Assembly (NCBI RefSeq): GCF_015482765.1
Contig: NZ_JADMLB010000061.1
Location: forward strand, 95,331 to 159,330
From: Halodesulfovibrio sp.
Lineage (GTDB): Bacteria; Desulfobacterota; Desulfovibrionia; Desulfovibrionales; Desulfovibrionaceae
Direction of reading: 5' to 3'
Length of the DNA: 64,000 nt
A program made the translations under genes and the position numbers. Under the pieces are notes generated by a model. The model ran no database searches. It was not told where the DNA came from and worked only from the letters and a program-made list of their open reading frames with translations. Below are positions 36,275 through 45,524 of the stretch, in pieces (the first letter of the stretch is position 1; each line of letters starts with the position of its first letter).

Positions 36275-37195
36275 TTATTCTGTGACTTTTTTATTGGAGA
36301 AAATTACATCCACAAAGCTGAATGCAGTTTCTTTTTTTACGGTTTGTTCAATGGTTTCTTGAATAAGCTCCATCTCTGCTACTGGGAGACTTGGTTTAAG
36401 AGGAGCAACTAGGAACATAAAGTAATAGGTACGTCCTAACTTGTTAATCCAGATGTGTTCCAGTTTGTATCCCTCTGGGAAAATATTTTTTGTAAGGTTG
36501 AACATTGTATCCCTGAGACTTTGGTGCGTGTCTCGTATGGTGAGTTCAAAGAATGAATTGCGCACAATCTGGATAGGGTCACCAATTAATAGTCCACATA
36601 GTATGAGAACAACAATTGAGTCAGTGATAGGAAGAATTGGTTTAACAAAGGTATTTTCTAATAAGGCGACAAGAAGGAAAACAATGCCAATGGCTCCAGA
36701 AATAACACCATTTTGAAATACAGCAATTTGTTCAGTTCGAAGCATGACGCTTTGTCCGTCTGTCTTTTTTACCTGAGCGGCGAGGTAAAGGTATACGACA
36801 GAGCAGATTGCGACCATAGAAATTGAATAGATTAAAATAGAGCTTCCGTTTACAGGAACAGCGTCACCTGTGGTGAAAAAAGTATGAATTTTCGTTATGT
36901 TGGAGACAGCTGCCAGTAGAATTACACCAAGCATCATAATGCCTTTCATCAGGGTGTAGAGTGTTTCATACATGGCAAAGCCGATAGGCTGTATTTTAGA
37001 AGGCTTTAGAGAAACAAACTTTGAAATTTTAATTCCTACGATCATGGATAAGGCAGAAATAAAGTTGAAAGTACCGTCGATGAGCACAGCCTCTGAATTA
37101 GAATAAAGTGAGTTGGTAATCCCGACGATAGCCATTAGTAAGTAAGCGAAGAAAATAACTTTCATCGTTTTAATTTCGATTTTACCCATATCCAT
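36275..37195 (-). CDS. Divergent cation diffusion facilitator-like membrane protein
   Basis: A 306-residue protein with about six membrane segments and a short cytoplasmic C-terminal domain (about 215-306), the CDF layout. The usual Asp/His zinc ligands are altered: the first site reads LIDGTFN where many CDFs have a second Asp, and the fifth membrane segment has EQIAVFQNG where HxxxD is common. Metal choice is thus uncertain, or the protein may be a non-classical member. The ATG at 37195 follows AGGAG; the frame is open a little further upstream without a site. Confidence 0.7.
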   Translation of the reverse strand: MDMGKIEIKTMKVIFFAYLLMAIVGITNSLYSNSEAVLIDGTFNFISALSMIVGIKISKFVSLKPSKIQPIGFAMYETLYTLMKGIMMLGVILLAAVSNITKIHTFFTTGDAVPVNGSSILIYSISMVAICSVVYLYLAAQVKKTDGQSVMLRTEQIAVFQNGVISGAIGIVFLLVALLENTFVKPILPITDSIVVLILCGLLIGDPIQIVRNSFFELTIRDTHQSLRDTMFNLTKNIFPEGYKLEHIWINKLGRTYYFMFLVAPLKPSLPVAEMELIQETIEQTVKKETAFSFVDVIFSNKKVTE

Positions 37196-37423
37196 AAAAG
37201 CTCCTGTGTGGTGTGCGTGTGATGAGAATATTTTTATGTAAAGCACATAGCAAATAGTACGCAACTCTTAATCAAGGTAAAAGTGGATATTTAGAACTGA
37301 TAAGTGGAAAAGTATGGCTATTCGAAGATGAGGGGATGGGATGAGCGGAGCCTGATAGCTCGGAATCATAACGCAGTGCCTTGGTTGTGAGGCTGCAAAA
37401 GCTTTGTGGTTAACGACGACATA

Positions 37424-37456
37424 AAAAAAGGGATTAGCATTTCTGCTAATCCCTTG
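37424..37456 (-). terminator. Terminator of tRNA-Arg
   Basis: AAGGGATTAGCA / TGCTAATCCCTT stem; on the minus strand followed by a run of T. Confidence 0.85.
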
Positions 37457-37464
37457 ATATTCAA

Positions 37465-37541
37465 TGGCGCGCCAGGAAAGATTCGAACTCTCGGCCGACG
37501 GCTTAGAAGGCCGTTGCTCTATCCAACTGAGCTACTGGCGC
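37465..37541 (-). tRNA. tRNA-Arg (anticodon UCU)
   Basis: A complete 77-base cloverleaf on minus. The acceptor stem is GCGCCAG / CTGGCGC with an encoded CCA, the anticodon stem ACGGC / GCCGT surrounds loop CTTCTAA with anticodon TCT, and the T-loop is GTTCGAATC. No integrated element is visible at its 3' side. Confidence 0.95.
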
Positions 37542-37837
37542 GCGTTGAGGGCTGTTGTTTATCTGAAGCTGATAGGTTGGTCAAGCCTTCAAGTGTAATT
37601 TGTTGCATTTTTAAATAAAAAACTTTTAAACATTACTTTTTTGTACTGGATGAAATCCTAGACGGAAAAGGATTGCTAGTGGATGATAATTGCAGTGTAA
37701 ATTTGCTTTGCAGAGTATGGAAAGTTGCTGCAAAATACCCGATGTATTTATTATGCCATCAACAGGTTGTTCATGTGAACGGAAGAGGATGCTGTAAAAG
37801 CATTGACCTGTAAGCAATCATATTCTAGGGCGACTGC

Positions 37838-39103
37838 ATGAGCGAAACAGAACGAAATTTTTTTGCAACGTATGAAGATTTTGAAGCGCATCTTTTAAAG
37901 CTTGGCCTGTTCCATATGGACCTGGCACACAGCCGCATTGATGCTGTTTTAGAAGAGGCTGAACTTAAACGACCTGAGTACCCCGTTGTTCAGGTTGTCG
38001 GGACAAATGGAAAAGGCAGTACAAGTTCTTTTCTTTCTGCTTTTGGACAGGCAACCGGCTTAACTGTCGGGCTGTACACATCTCCGCATTTTGTTACTCC
38101 TCGTGAGCGCATCCTTATTAATGGTGAGATGCTGGATGAGGAAGAGTGGTGTGATGTGGCAAATGATGTAATGGAATGCGGTGGACAAGATCTCACGTAT
38201 TTTGAATTACTAACTGTCATGGCAGTATTTCTGTTTGCCGATTATGAAGTTGACCTCGCTATATTTGAAGCCGGGCTAGGTGGAACGCATGATGCGACAA
38301 CAGCAATTGGGCGTGACCTTGTTGTTTATACCCCGATAGGACTCGACCATGTTGATGTCTTGGGTGCATCAATCGAAGAGATTGCACGGGATAAAGCAGG
38401 AGCAATGCGAAAAGGCATGCCTGCTGTCACTCATGTTCAGACTCCGGAAGTTATGGCAGTCTTAAAAGAGGAAGCACAAAAAGCAGGTGCACCTCTTATT
38501 CAAGCAGAAGGTACAGTCACGTTGCCCCAGACAGAGCGTTTCGGTCTTGTTGGGGCGCATCAAAAAGATAACGCAATGCTTGCCCTTGCTGCATTTAGAC
38601 AGCTCGTGGGTATTTACGGCTGGGAACCGGCTGATATTATGGACTGGGATGACGTAAAAGAGATCGGTGTTGCAGATGCATGGATAGCAGGGCGTTTCCA
38701 GCATGTTTCGGCAACCGAAGAACTTCCTGATCTGTATCTTGACGGTGCTCATAACGAACCTGCGTTTGATGTGCTGACTGCTGCCTTGCATGATACCGGA
38801 CTGAAGCCTGCTGTTATCATTTTTGGCTGCATGGAAAATAAGGATATTAAAACCCTTGTTCCCAAAGTGCAGGCGTTAACTGACGGAACGATTTTGCTTC
38901 CTCAGTTTATAGACATGGACAGAGCAGAACCGGCGGCACGGCTTGCAACACATTTTGATGAACAGGCAAAAGTGTGCGATTCTTTACAGGATGCACTTAA
39001 GCAGAGCAAAGAGATTGCGGGTGACAAACCTGTGTTGCTTTGTGGATCATTATACCTGCTTGCTGAGTTTTTTGCATTGTACCCAGAATTTTTACAGCGT
39101 TAA
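37838..39103 (+). CDS. folC: Bifunctional folylpolyglutamate / dihydrofolate synthase
   Basis: Adds glutamate to dihydropteroate or folates with ATP. The 421-residue Mur-ligase-type protein shows the P-loop VVGTNGKGSTSSFL near residue 50, the LYTSPHFVTPRERI loop, LAIFEAGLGGTHDATTA and DGAHNEPAFDVL, in canonical order. It is the first gene of a run with selA (ten bases downstream) and an aminopeptidase. Together with folE2 at 46.6 kb it shows that folate is made de novo. The ATG at 37838 lies in a region with a weak ribosome site, but it gives a family-typical N-terminus. Confidence 0.92.
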   Translation: MSETERNFFATYEDFEAHLLKLGLFHMDLAHSRIDAVLEEAELKRPEYPVVQVVGTNGKGSTSSFLSAFGQATGLTVGLYTSPHFVTPRERILINGEMLDEEEWCDVANDVMECGGQDLTYFELLTVMAVFLFADYEVDLAIFEAGLGGTHDATTAIGRDLVVYTPIGLDHVDVLGASIEEIARDKAGAMRKGMPAVTHVQTPEVMAVLKEEAQKAGAPLIQAEGTVTLPQTERFGLVGAHQKDNAMLALAAFRQLVGIYGWEPADIMDWDDVKEIGVADAWIAGRFQHVSATEELPDLYLDGAHNEPAFDVLTAALHDTGLKPAVIIFGCMENKDIKTLVPKVQALTDGTILLPQFIDMDRAEPAARLATHFDEQAKVCDSLQDALKQSKEIAGDKPVLLCGSLYLLAEFFALYPEFLQR

Positions 39104-39113
39104 GGAGCTTTGC

Positions 39114-40520
39114 GTGTCTATTCTTTTCCGCGCGTTACCATCTGTTGATAAAGTCCTCGATGCTCTGACTGCTTCGAGCGAGTTTTCTCATATTCCTCGC
39201 TCGATAGTTCGCGAGCACGTAAACGGCTTTTTAGATGTTTGTCGCGAAGAGATTCGTGCCGGGGTAGTGACCGAACCTGAGCAGCTGGGGCTTGAAGTGC
39301 TCATCCCCCGTATGCAAGCGTATGTTCGTGCGCAAGCTCGTCCGCATTTTCGTCGGGTGTTGAATGGTACAGGGGTTGTTGTTCATACTAACCTTGGGCG
39401 GTCTCTTCTGGCTGATTCGGCAGTTGAAGCGGTAAAAGAAGCATGCGCGCATTATTCCAATCTGGAATTTGATCTTGCAACTGGTGAACGCGGCAGCCGT
39501 TACAGCCATGTTGAAGAATTGTTATGTCAGGTATGCGGTGCAGAAGCCGGTTTGGTTGTGAATAACAATGCAGCGGCAGTCATGATTGTTCTGGATACAT
39601 TATGTAAGGATAAAGAAGTGCCTGTTTCCCGAGGTCAACTTGTGGAAATTGGCGGCAGCTTCCGTATTCCTGAAGTCATGGAAAAAAGTGGAGCAACACT
39701 GCGTGAAGTCGGAGCAACTAACCGGACCCATGTAAAAGACTATGAACAGGTGATTACGGAAGAAACAGGCGCGTTACTGCGTGTGCATACTTCCAACTAT
39801 CGCATTGTAGGCTTCCATAAAGAAGTCTCGCTGGAAGATATGGTCGCGCTGGGCAAAAAGTATGATCTGCCTGTAATTGAAGATCTTGGAAGCGGAAGTT
39901 TTACTGATTTTTCAGCACTGCGTATTGGAGAAGAGCCAACTGTGCAGCAGGTAGTCGGCGCTGGTGCTGATGTTGTTACATTCTCAGGCGATAAAGTGCT
40001 TGGCGGACCTCAGGCGGGGATTATTGTCGGTAAGAAGAAATACATCGATATGATTAAACGTAATCCTATGAATAGAGCGTTGCGTATTGATAAGATGACC
40101 CTTGCGGCGTTGGAAGCTACGTTGCGCCTTTACCGTGAACCTGAGTTAGCCCGTGAGCAGATTCCAACTCTTTCAATGATGTTTGCAGAATTGCCCAAGC
40201 TGAAACAGCGTGCACGTCGGTTAGCAAATCGTATTAAAAAAACGTTTGGCGATCAGGTTGCAGTGTCTGTGGTGGACGGCAACTCTCGTGTAGGTGGTGG
40301 CTCTTTCCCTGAGAGGGATTTGCCGACAGCACTTGTTGCTATTGTACCGACTGTAGTATCTGAAACAGTGTTGAAAAAAGCATTACTTGATACGACACCG
40401 CCGCTTGTAGGGCGTATTGAACAGCAAGCTTTCTGTCTTGATCCGCGTACGTTGACAGATAAAGAATTTTCACTGGTTATCGAAGCATTACAGCAGGCAT
40501 TGCAGGCTGTTTCTCAATAA
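39114..40520 (+). CDS. selA: L-seryl-tRNA(Sec) selenium transferase
   Basis: Converts seryl-tRNA(Sec) to selenocysteyl-tRNA(Sec) with selenophosphate, using PLP. The 468-residue protein shows the SelA N-terminal domain (LFRALPSVDKVL), NGTGVVVHTNLGRSLL, and the PLP lysine in VTFSGDKVLGGPQAG. Sulfate reducers of this group use selenocysteine in formate dehydrogenases and hydrogenases, which fits. The start is GTG at 39114 with AAGGAG six bases upstream; the open frame runs further back into folC. No selenoprotein gene is seen in this window. Confidence 0.94.
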   Translation: MSILFRALPSVDKVLDALTASSEFSHIPRSIVREHVNGFLDVCREEIRAGVVTEPEQLGLEVLIPRMQAYVRAQARPHFRRVLNGTGVVVHTNLGRSLLADSAVEAVKEACAHYSNLEFDLATGERGSRYSHVEELLCQVCGAEAGLVVNNNAAAVMIVLDTLCKDKEVPVSRGQLVEIGGSFRIPEVMEKSGATLREVGATNRTHVKDYEQVITEETGALLRVHTSNYRIVGFHKEVSLEDMVALGKKYDLPVIEDLGSGSFTDFSALRIGEEPTVQQVVGAGADVVTFSGDKVLGGPQAGIIVGKKKYIDMIKRNPMNRALRIDKMTLAALEATLRLYREPELAREQIPTLSMMFAELPKLKQRARRLANRIKKTFGDQVAVSVVDGNSRVGGGSFPERDLPTALVAIVPTVVSETVLKKALLDTTPPLVGRIEQQAFCLDPRTLTDKEFSLVIEALQQALQAVSQ

Positions 40521-40554
40521 ATGAAGCACCGTTTTGTGTGCATTGGAGATATGT

Positions 40555-41943
40555 ATGAGCTCTAGCAAATTAACTTCTGAGCCAAAAAACTGCTGGGACG
40601 TATACACCAGCGATAGTGATCTTGCAGCAATGGACTCCCTTGCTGCCCGGTACGTAGATTTTCTTTCTACTTGTAAAACAGAGCGCGAAACTATTGCTTA
40701 CGCAGTGAAGCGTCTGGAAGAAGCAGGTTTTTCAACAGATATTTCTTCTGGCAAGTATTACACAATTCTTCAGGGAAAAACCTTGTTTGTTGCCCGTAAG
40801 GGAGCAAAGTCTCTGGCGGAAGGTGTACACCTTGTTGGTGCACATGCTGATACTCCACGCATCGATTTTAAACAGCACCCGCTCTATGAAACTTGTGGTG
40901 TAGCTCAGGCAAAAACTCACTACTACGGTGGTATCCGTAAGTATCAGTGGCTTTCCCGTCCGCTCGCATTACATGGTGTTGTTGTAAAAGAAAATGGTGA
41001 AAAAGTTATTGTAAACATTGGTGAAGATGCATCAGATCCAGTATTTACTATTGCCGATTTACTCCCACACCTTGCACAGGATCAGTCCAAGAAAGTGCTT
41101 GCGGATGCTTTTGAAGCTGAAAAACTCAACATTATTCTTGCTCACCGCCCTGTAGAAGTAGAAGACGAAGAGAGCAAGGACGCGCCTAAAGACAAAATTA
41201 AACAGCGTGTACTTGATATTCTCCATAAAAAATACGGAATTACCGAAGAAGATTTATACTCATCAGAGTTACAAGCTGTTCCGGCAGGCCCTGCGCGAAT
41301 GGTCGGTTTGGATGAAGCTATCATTGGCGGCTACGGTCAGGATGACCGCATCTGCTGCTTTACAGCACTTGAAGCGTTGCTTGAAACAGAAGCTTCTGAC
41401 CACACTCAGGTTATTGTGTTGTGGGACAAAGAAGAAATCGGCTCAGAAGGCTCTACGGGTGCAAAGTCTCGTTTCTTTGAATACTGCATTGAAGATATTA
41501 TCGAAGCATGGGACCCAGAAGTACGCTTCCGTCAGGTAATGCTTGCAACTCGTGCTCTTTCTTCCGATGTACATGGTGCTCTTGATCCAGATTATCAGGA
41601 AGTACATGAAAAATTGAACTCTGCGACTCTCGGTTACGGACCTTGTTTCTGCAAATTTACAGGGCACCGCGGTAAATACGAAGCAAATGATGCGCATCCG
41701 GAATACCTTGGATGGCTTCGCGGCGTCATGAATACTGCGGGTGTACCGTGGCAGATGGCAGAGCTTGGTAAGGTTGACCACGGCGGCGGTGGAACTGTTG
41801 CCATGTACCTTGCCATGTACGGCATGAACATTGTCGACTTCGGGCCGGGGCTGCTGGCAATGCACAGCCCGTTCGAATTGGCAAGTAAGGCTGATTTATA
41901 CGCGACTGTGAAGGCATTTTCTGCTTTCCTTGAAGCTAAATAA
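40555..41943 (+). CDS. M18 family aminopeptidase
   Basis: A 462-residue zinc aminopeptidase of the aspartyl aminopeptidase (M18) family that removes N-terminal, often acidic, residues. Metal and catalytic motifs: HLVGAHADTPRIDFK (His and Asp), LWDKEEIGSEGSTGAKS (catalytic Glu pair), DVHGALDPDY and VDHGGGGTVA. Length matches bacterial M18 enzymes. The ATG at 40555 has GGAG seven bases upstream; the frame extends to a TTG at 40534 without a site. It follows selA closely and may be cotranscribed. Confidence 0.92.
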   Translation: MSSSKLTSEPKNCWDVYTSDSDLAAMDSLAARYVDFLSTCKTERETIAYAVKRLEEAGFSTDISSGKYYTILQGKTLFVARKGAKSLAEGVHLVGAHADTPRIDFKQHPLYETCGVAQAKTHYYGGIRKYQWLSRPLALHGVVVKENGEKVIVNIGEDASDPVFTIADLLPHLAQDQSKKVLADAFEAEKLNIILAHRPVEVEDEESKDAPKDKIKQRVLDILHKKYGITEEDLYSSELQAVPAGPARMVGLDEAIIGGYGQDDRICCFTALEALLETEASDHTQVIVLWDKEEIGSEGSTGAKSRFFEYCIEDIIEAWDPEVRFRQVMLATRALSSDVHGALDPDYQEVHEKLNSATLGYGPCFCKFTGHRGKYEANDAHPEYLGWLRGVMNTAGVPWQMAELGKVDHGGGGTVAMYLAMYGMNIVDFGPGLLAMHSPFELASKADLYATVKAFSAFLEAK

Positions 41944-42031
41944 TATCACTAAGCGGTGGGACATGGTTCCATCGCTTTTGCTTTTTCTGACGAATGGTTC
42001 ACACATGGCGTAAGCTGCAAGGAGTAAGATT

Positions 42032-43213
42032 ATGATTGATTTTATGTTTCACATGCCGACAAAACTGATTTTCGGCAGCGGTAAATTAAAAGAGTTGGCA
42101 AACCCCGAAAACGTTCCGGGGAAGAAAGCATTCATTGTAATCAGCTCCGGCGGTTCGATGATCCGGCACAGTTATCTGAACTTTGTACAGAACATGCTGA
42201 ATCACAATGGTGTGGAAAGTGTCGTTTACAACAAGATTCAAGAGAATCCGATCTTGGATCATGTTACAGAAGGTGCTGCTTTTGCCCGTCAGCATGGTTG
42301 TGACTTTGTTATCGGTCTTGGTGGTGGCAGTTCTATTGATTCTGCTAAGTCCATTGCACTGATGGCGAACAACGAAGGCAACTATTGGGATTATATGCAG
42401 GCAGGCACCGGTGGAAAGAAAACTCCGGCTAATCCGGCGCTTCCTATCGTGGCGATTCCTACCACTGCAGGAACAGGCACTGAAGCTGATCCGTGGACGG
42501 TGATTACCAATAGTGAAACCAATGAAAAAATAGGCTGGGGGAACGATTCAACGTATCCAACACTGTCTATTATCGACCCATGGTTTACGATGACTGTCCC
42601 ACCTAAGGTGACTGCTTTTACCGGTATGGATGCTTTTTTCCATTCTGTAGAGACCTATTTGTCTGCCCAGCGTCAACCGACGAGTGATTTGCTGTCACAA
42701 CAGGCTGTTCAGCTCATCAATACTTTCCTGCCGGAAATCGTGGCTGAAGGACAGAATATTGAAGCTCGCACAATGGTTTCATGGGCATCAACGGCTGCCG
42801 GTGTTTGTCAGTCTCTTTCTTCTTGCATGTCACTGCACTCAATGGAACATGCGTTGTCTGCGTTTTATCCTCAGATCCCACATGGTGCCGGACTTATTAT
42901 GCTTTCCAAGGCGTACTTCAAACACCTTACTCCACATATGCCTGAACGCATGATTGATCTTGCGTACTTCATGGATGTTGATGTGGATGCACTTCCGGAA
43001 GATAAACGTCCGTATGCTTTTGTTGATGCGCTAGGTACACTGATTTCTAAGATCGGTATGGGTGACCTTACTCTGGAATCCTATGGCGTGAAGAAAGAAG
43101 ATTGCGCAAAAATGGCGAAGAACGCGATGGAAACTATGGGAGTACTGTTCGCGTGTACTCCTGTGGAAATGGAAGAAGGCGAAGTTGTCGCGATCTTCGA
43201 AGAATCTTTTTAG
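42032..43213 (+). CDS. Iron-containing alcohol dehydrogenase
   Basis: A third group III dehydrogenase in the window, 393 residues. The nucleotide loop is LGGGSSIDSAKSIA; metal ligands fall in TGMDAFFHSVETY, SLHSMEHALSA and IPHGAGL. TTAGTGTEADPWTVI is the substrate-side loop. It differs clearly from the other two, so it is not a recent duplicate. ATG at 42032 follows AAGGAG. It is single and ends at a strong terminator. Substrate unknown; ethanol, lactaldehyde, 1,3-propanediol and sulfoacetaldehyde reductases all belong to this family. Confidence 0.93.
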   Translation: MIDFMFHMPTKLIFGSGKLKELANPENVPGKKAFIVISSGGSMIRHSYLNFVQNMLNHNGVESVVYNKIQENPILDHVTEGAAFARQHGCDFVIGLGGGSSIDSAKSIALMANNEGNYWDYMQAGTGGKKTPANPALPIVAIPTTAGTGTEADPWTVITNSETNEKIGWGNDSTYPTLSIIDPWFTMTVPPKVTAFTGMDAFFHSVETYLSAQRQPTSDLLSQQAVQLINTFLPEIVAEGQNIEARTMVSWASTAAGVCQSLSSCMSLHSMEHALSAFYPQIPHGAGLIMLSKAYFKHLTPHMPERMIDLAYFMDVDVDALPEDKRPYAFVDALGTLISKIGMGDLTLESYGVKKEDCAKMAKNAMETMGVLFACTPVEMEEGEVVAIFEESF

Positions 43214-43270
43214 GCTATCGAAGTGTGCAGGGGCATTCCCCTTATCAATCTTTTAGAAAAATCGTTTTAG

Positions 43271-43308
43271 AAAAAGCCTGCCGTACGTTGTGTCCGGCAG
43301 GCTTTTTT
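43271..43308. terminator. Bidirectional terminator
   Basis: AAAAAGCCTGCCG / CGGCAGGCTTTTT stem between the convergent dehydrogenase and methyltransferase genes. Confidence 0.88.
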
Positions 43309-43331
43309 ATGATCCTTGATATTCTCCAGCA

Positions 43332-43925
43332 CTATGTAAGTCTGAAACAGGCTAAATAGCTATGCTGGAAAAGATGTTCAGATTCCTTTCTGAATCCACA
43401 TGGAGCGGCGAGTGCTTCAACATCATTAGCAGAGAGTCGCGAATGTAGAGGAGGGCCAAAATTTGATGCCTCTTTTTTGCATTCAAGCACGGCTAGTACA
43501 CCATTTGGGCGTAGTATTCTTTTGAATTCAGAGAACATAGCGTGAGCATGATCTCGCACAGCTTTGATATGCAGCACTGTACTCAGCAAGACAATATCCA
43601 CGTCTTGAGACGGTATCGGTAATGGCTGTGTAAGATCACATACCAAACCTGAGATTTTTGCCATGCCATCTTCTTGCTCTTGTGTAAGAAGTGTTTCTAC
43701 AGAAAGTTTTACTGAATCAAGCGCGATAACTCGTCCGTTTTTACCAAGCAGCTGTGCAGCGTATCTTGAATAATCTCCCGCACCGCATCCGGCGTCCAGA
43801 AACGTTGCTCCTTCATGCATGGGAAGATGTCTAAAGATTGCGTCCGGCGACTGAAGTCGGAAGCTTGTGGGACCATAGCCCGTTCCGGAAGTCTTTTTAG
43901 GTTGAGGTTGATTGCAGAAGCTCAT
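43332..43925 (-). CDS. Class I SAM-dependent methyltransferase
   Basis: A 197-residue Rossmann-fold methyltransferase. Motif I is FLDAGCGAGDYSRYAAQLLG, the acidic SAM-ribose residue is in VIALDSVKLS, and DVDIVLLSTVLHI matches motif IV of small-molecule (UbiE-like) methyltransferases. ATG at 43925 follows AGGGGAC. It lies just upstream of nothing cotranscribed; bioM/bioY are on the same strand but about 90 bases earlier, so readthrough is possible. Substrate unknown. Confidence 0.85.
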   Translation of the reverse strand: MSFCNQPQPKKTSGTGYGPTSFRLQSPDAIFRHLPMHEGATFLDAGCGAGDYSRYAAQLLGKNGRVIALDSVKLSVETLLTQEQEDGMAKISGLVCDLTQPLPIPSQDVDIVLLSTVLHIKAVRDHAHAMFSEFKRILRPNGVLAVLECKKEASNFGPPLHSRLSANDVEALAAPCGFRKESEHLFQHSYLACFRLT

Positions 43926-44012
43926 GTTTGTCCCCTACAGCGTGCTGGTTTGGAACGTAATGTTTAAGTGTGCATATCTGTTGTTATTGTGCTGTGTTGT
44001 GAACGAAGATGC

Positions 44013-44747
44013 TTATCCCCAAGGAGAAATAGTATGTTCTTGAAGCCATGAGTAGGGCGGGCGTATCCCGTATTCCAGAAGGGAACCAAGCATACCTTGC
44101 GGATCACCGCTCCCTTTTAATTTTCCATGGTGTAGAACAATCATAGAGTCTGCAAGATCAATCACAGGCTCAAGGTCATGTACAGAAACAATCTGGGTAA
44201 GCCCGTGCTCTTTATTTGCCTTCATGATTGATCGCATTTCAACCATTGCCGGATAATCCAGCCCAGAGAACGGCTCATCAAGCAGGAGTAATGAGGGCGT
44301 AGAGAGCAAGGATACAGCGAGGCACAGCTTACGCTTTTGCCCGTAGGAAAGAGCGTGAACCGGTGAGTTCCAGTGTTCAAGCAGTGAGAAACGTTTTGCC
44401 ATGGCTCGGCACGTTTCTTCAGCCTCTGGATCGTTGGCAGGGAAGGCGAGCATCATGTCTTCAGCAACAGTAGCACCGATAATTTGTAAATCTGCATCTT
44501 GAAGCACAAGAGCGCTTTGAGCTCGAAGCTGTTGTTCATTCCCCTTAGCATTAACAGCATCTACTTTAAGCGCCCCTGAAGAAGGGGTTTGCAACCCTGC
44601 TAATAGTGAGAAGAGTGTTGATTTGCCGCTGCCGTTTGTTCCGCACAGGCAAACAAGCTCGCCTTTTGGTATGACAAACGAAAGAGCATCCAGCGCGGGA
44701 GACGCGTTTCCACGATAGGAAAAAGAAAGGTTTTCTGCTTTGATCAT
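44013..44747 (-). CDS. bioM: ECF-type biotin transporter ATPase
   Basis: A 244-residue ABC ATPase: Walker A GTNGSGKSTLF, Q-loop LVLQDADLQI, signature LSYGQKRKLC and Walker B LLLLDEPFSGLD. Its start overlaps the bioY stop by four bases, so it powers the BioY biotin carrier as in BioMY systems. The transmembrane partner BioN is not next to them; BioY can work with less, or share a T subunit from elsewhere. Cytoplasmic face of the inner membrane. Confidence 0.88.
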   Translation of the reverse strand: MIKAENLSFSYRGNASPALDALSFVIPKGELVCLCGTNGSGKSTLFSLLAGLQTPSSGALKVDAVNAKGNEQQLRAQSALVLQDADLQIIGATVAEDMMLAFPANDPEAEETCRAMAKRFSLLEHWNSPVHALSYGQKRKLCLAVSLLSTPSLLLLDEPFSGLDYPAMVEMRSIMKANKEHGLTQIVSVHDLEPVIDLADSMIVLHHGKLKGSGDPQGMLGSLLEYGIRPPYSWLQEHTISPWG

Positions 44748-45280
44748 TCTGGAAGCAGCCTCTGTTTTCGGAGAAAACGAAATGCAGTTGCGGCGGCTGC
44801 TACTTTAATGAGATCCCCCCAGATAAATGGGGCGATTCCGATTGCAGCAGCTTTTTCGAATGAGATATCGAGAACAAATTTTAAGCGCAGGAAGCCGATA
44901 AGATAGACAAAAACAAGTCCGAGAAGTCCCCATACAAGTGGCATGATGTTGTTTTTGCTATGCTTTCCCAGTCCTGCGATGTAGGCTGTGCCCACAAAGC
45001 CGAGTAAGTATCCTCCCGTAGGACCAAAAAGTATTGCAAAACCTGCTTTGCCGCCTGCAAAAATAGGGAGCCCGATGGCACCTGCTAGGATATACAGGAG
45101 CATAGCAACAGCCCCGCTTGTTGACCCCAGAATGTAGCCTGCAAGAACAATAAAGAATGTTTGCAGTGTTACGGGAACAGGGCCGATGGGGATTTGTATG
45201 AGAGCACCTACTGCGATAAGTGCTGCGAGCAGTGCGGTCCAGACTTGTCTGTGGAGTCCTGTAAGTGGTGAAGGTTGCAT
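44744..45280 (-). CDS. bioY: Biotin transporter substrate-binding protein
   Basis: A 178-residue membrane protein with about six hydrophobic segments, the S-component that binds biotin. Typical BioY stretches: ALIQIPIGPVPVTLQTFFIVLAG near the start and GPTGGYLLGF in the middle. The frame is open back to 45475, but the ATG at 45280 with AAGGA five bases upstream gives the normal length. A probable BirA operator lies about 70-100 bases upstream, which supports biotin control of the bioY-bioM unit. Confidence 0.92.
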   Translation of the reverse strand: MQPSPLTGLHRQVWTALLAALIAVGALIQIPIGPVPVTLQTFFIVLAGYILGSTSGAVAMLLYILAGAIGLPIFAGGKAGFAILFGPTGGYLLGFVGTAYIAGLGKHSKNNIMPLVWGLLGLVFVYLIGFLRLKFVLDISFEKAAAIGIAPFIWGDLIKVAAAATAFRFLRKQRLLPE

Positions 45281-45346
45281 ATATATCCTTACTCGTAGTT
45301 GCATGAAAGAGGCATAAAACATGTCCTGCATGTTCTTGCTGTAGGC

Positions 45347-45378
45347 GTTATACCTGATAACGTCTTGAAAGGTATAGT
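45347..45378. promoter_or_regulatory. Probable BirA (biotin) operator
   Basis: Inverted repeat GTTATACC-N16-GGTATAGT. BirA sites have the form TTGTAAACC-N14..16-GGTTTACAA, so spacing and half-site ends (ACC / GGT) fit. Located upstream of bioY. Confidence 0.55.
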
Positions 45379-45524
45379 AGCGGGGATACGGAAAGGTCAC
45401 AAGTGTGACTATGTTGGATGAAATTGCATATATCCGCATTTTGAAGCAGGTGTCTTTTGTAGACGGATGAAACAAGGTGCGCTATTGAACGTTTTTCTGC
45501 AAAACTCAATGGTAGTTTGGATTA

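Noticed and set aside
37406..37618. Plus-strand frame across the tRNA
   Set aside because: It runs through the tRNA-Arg gene and its terminator; not coding.
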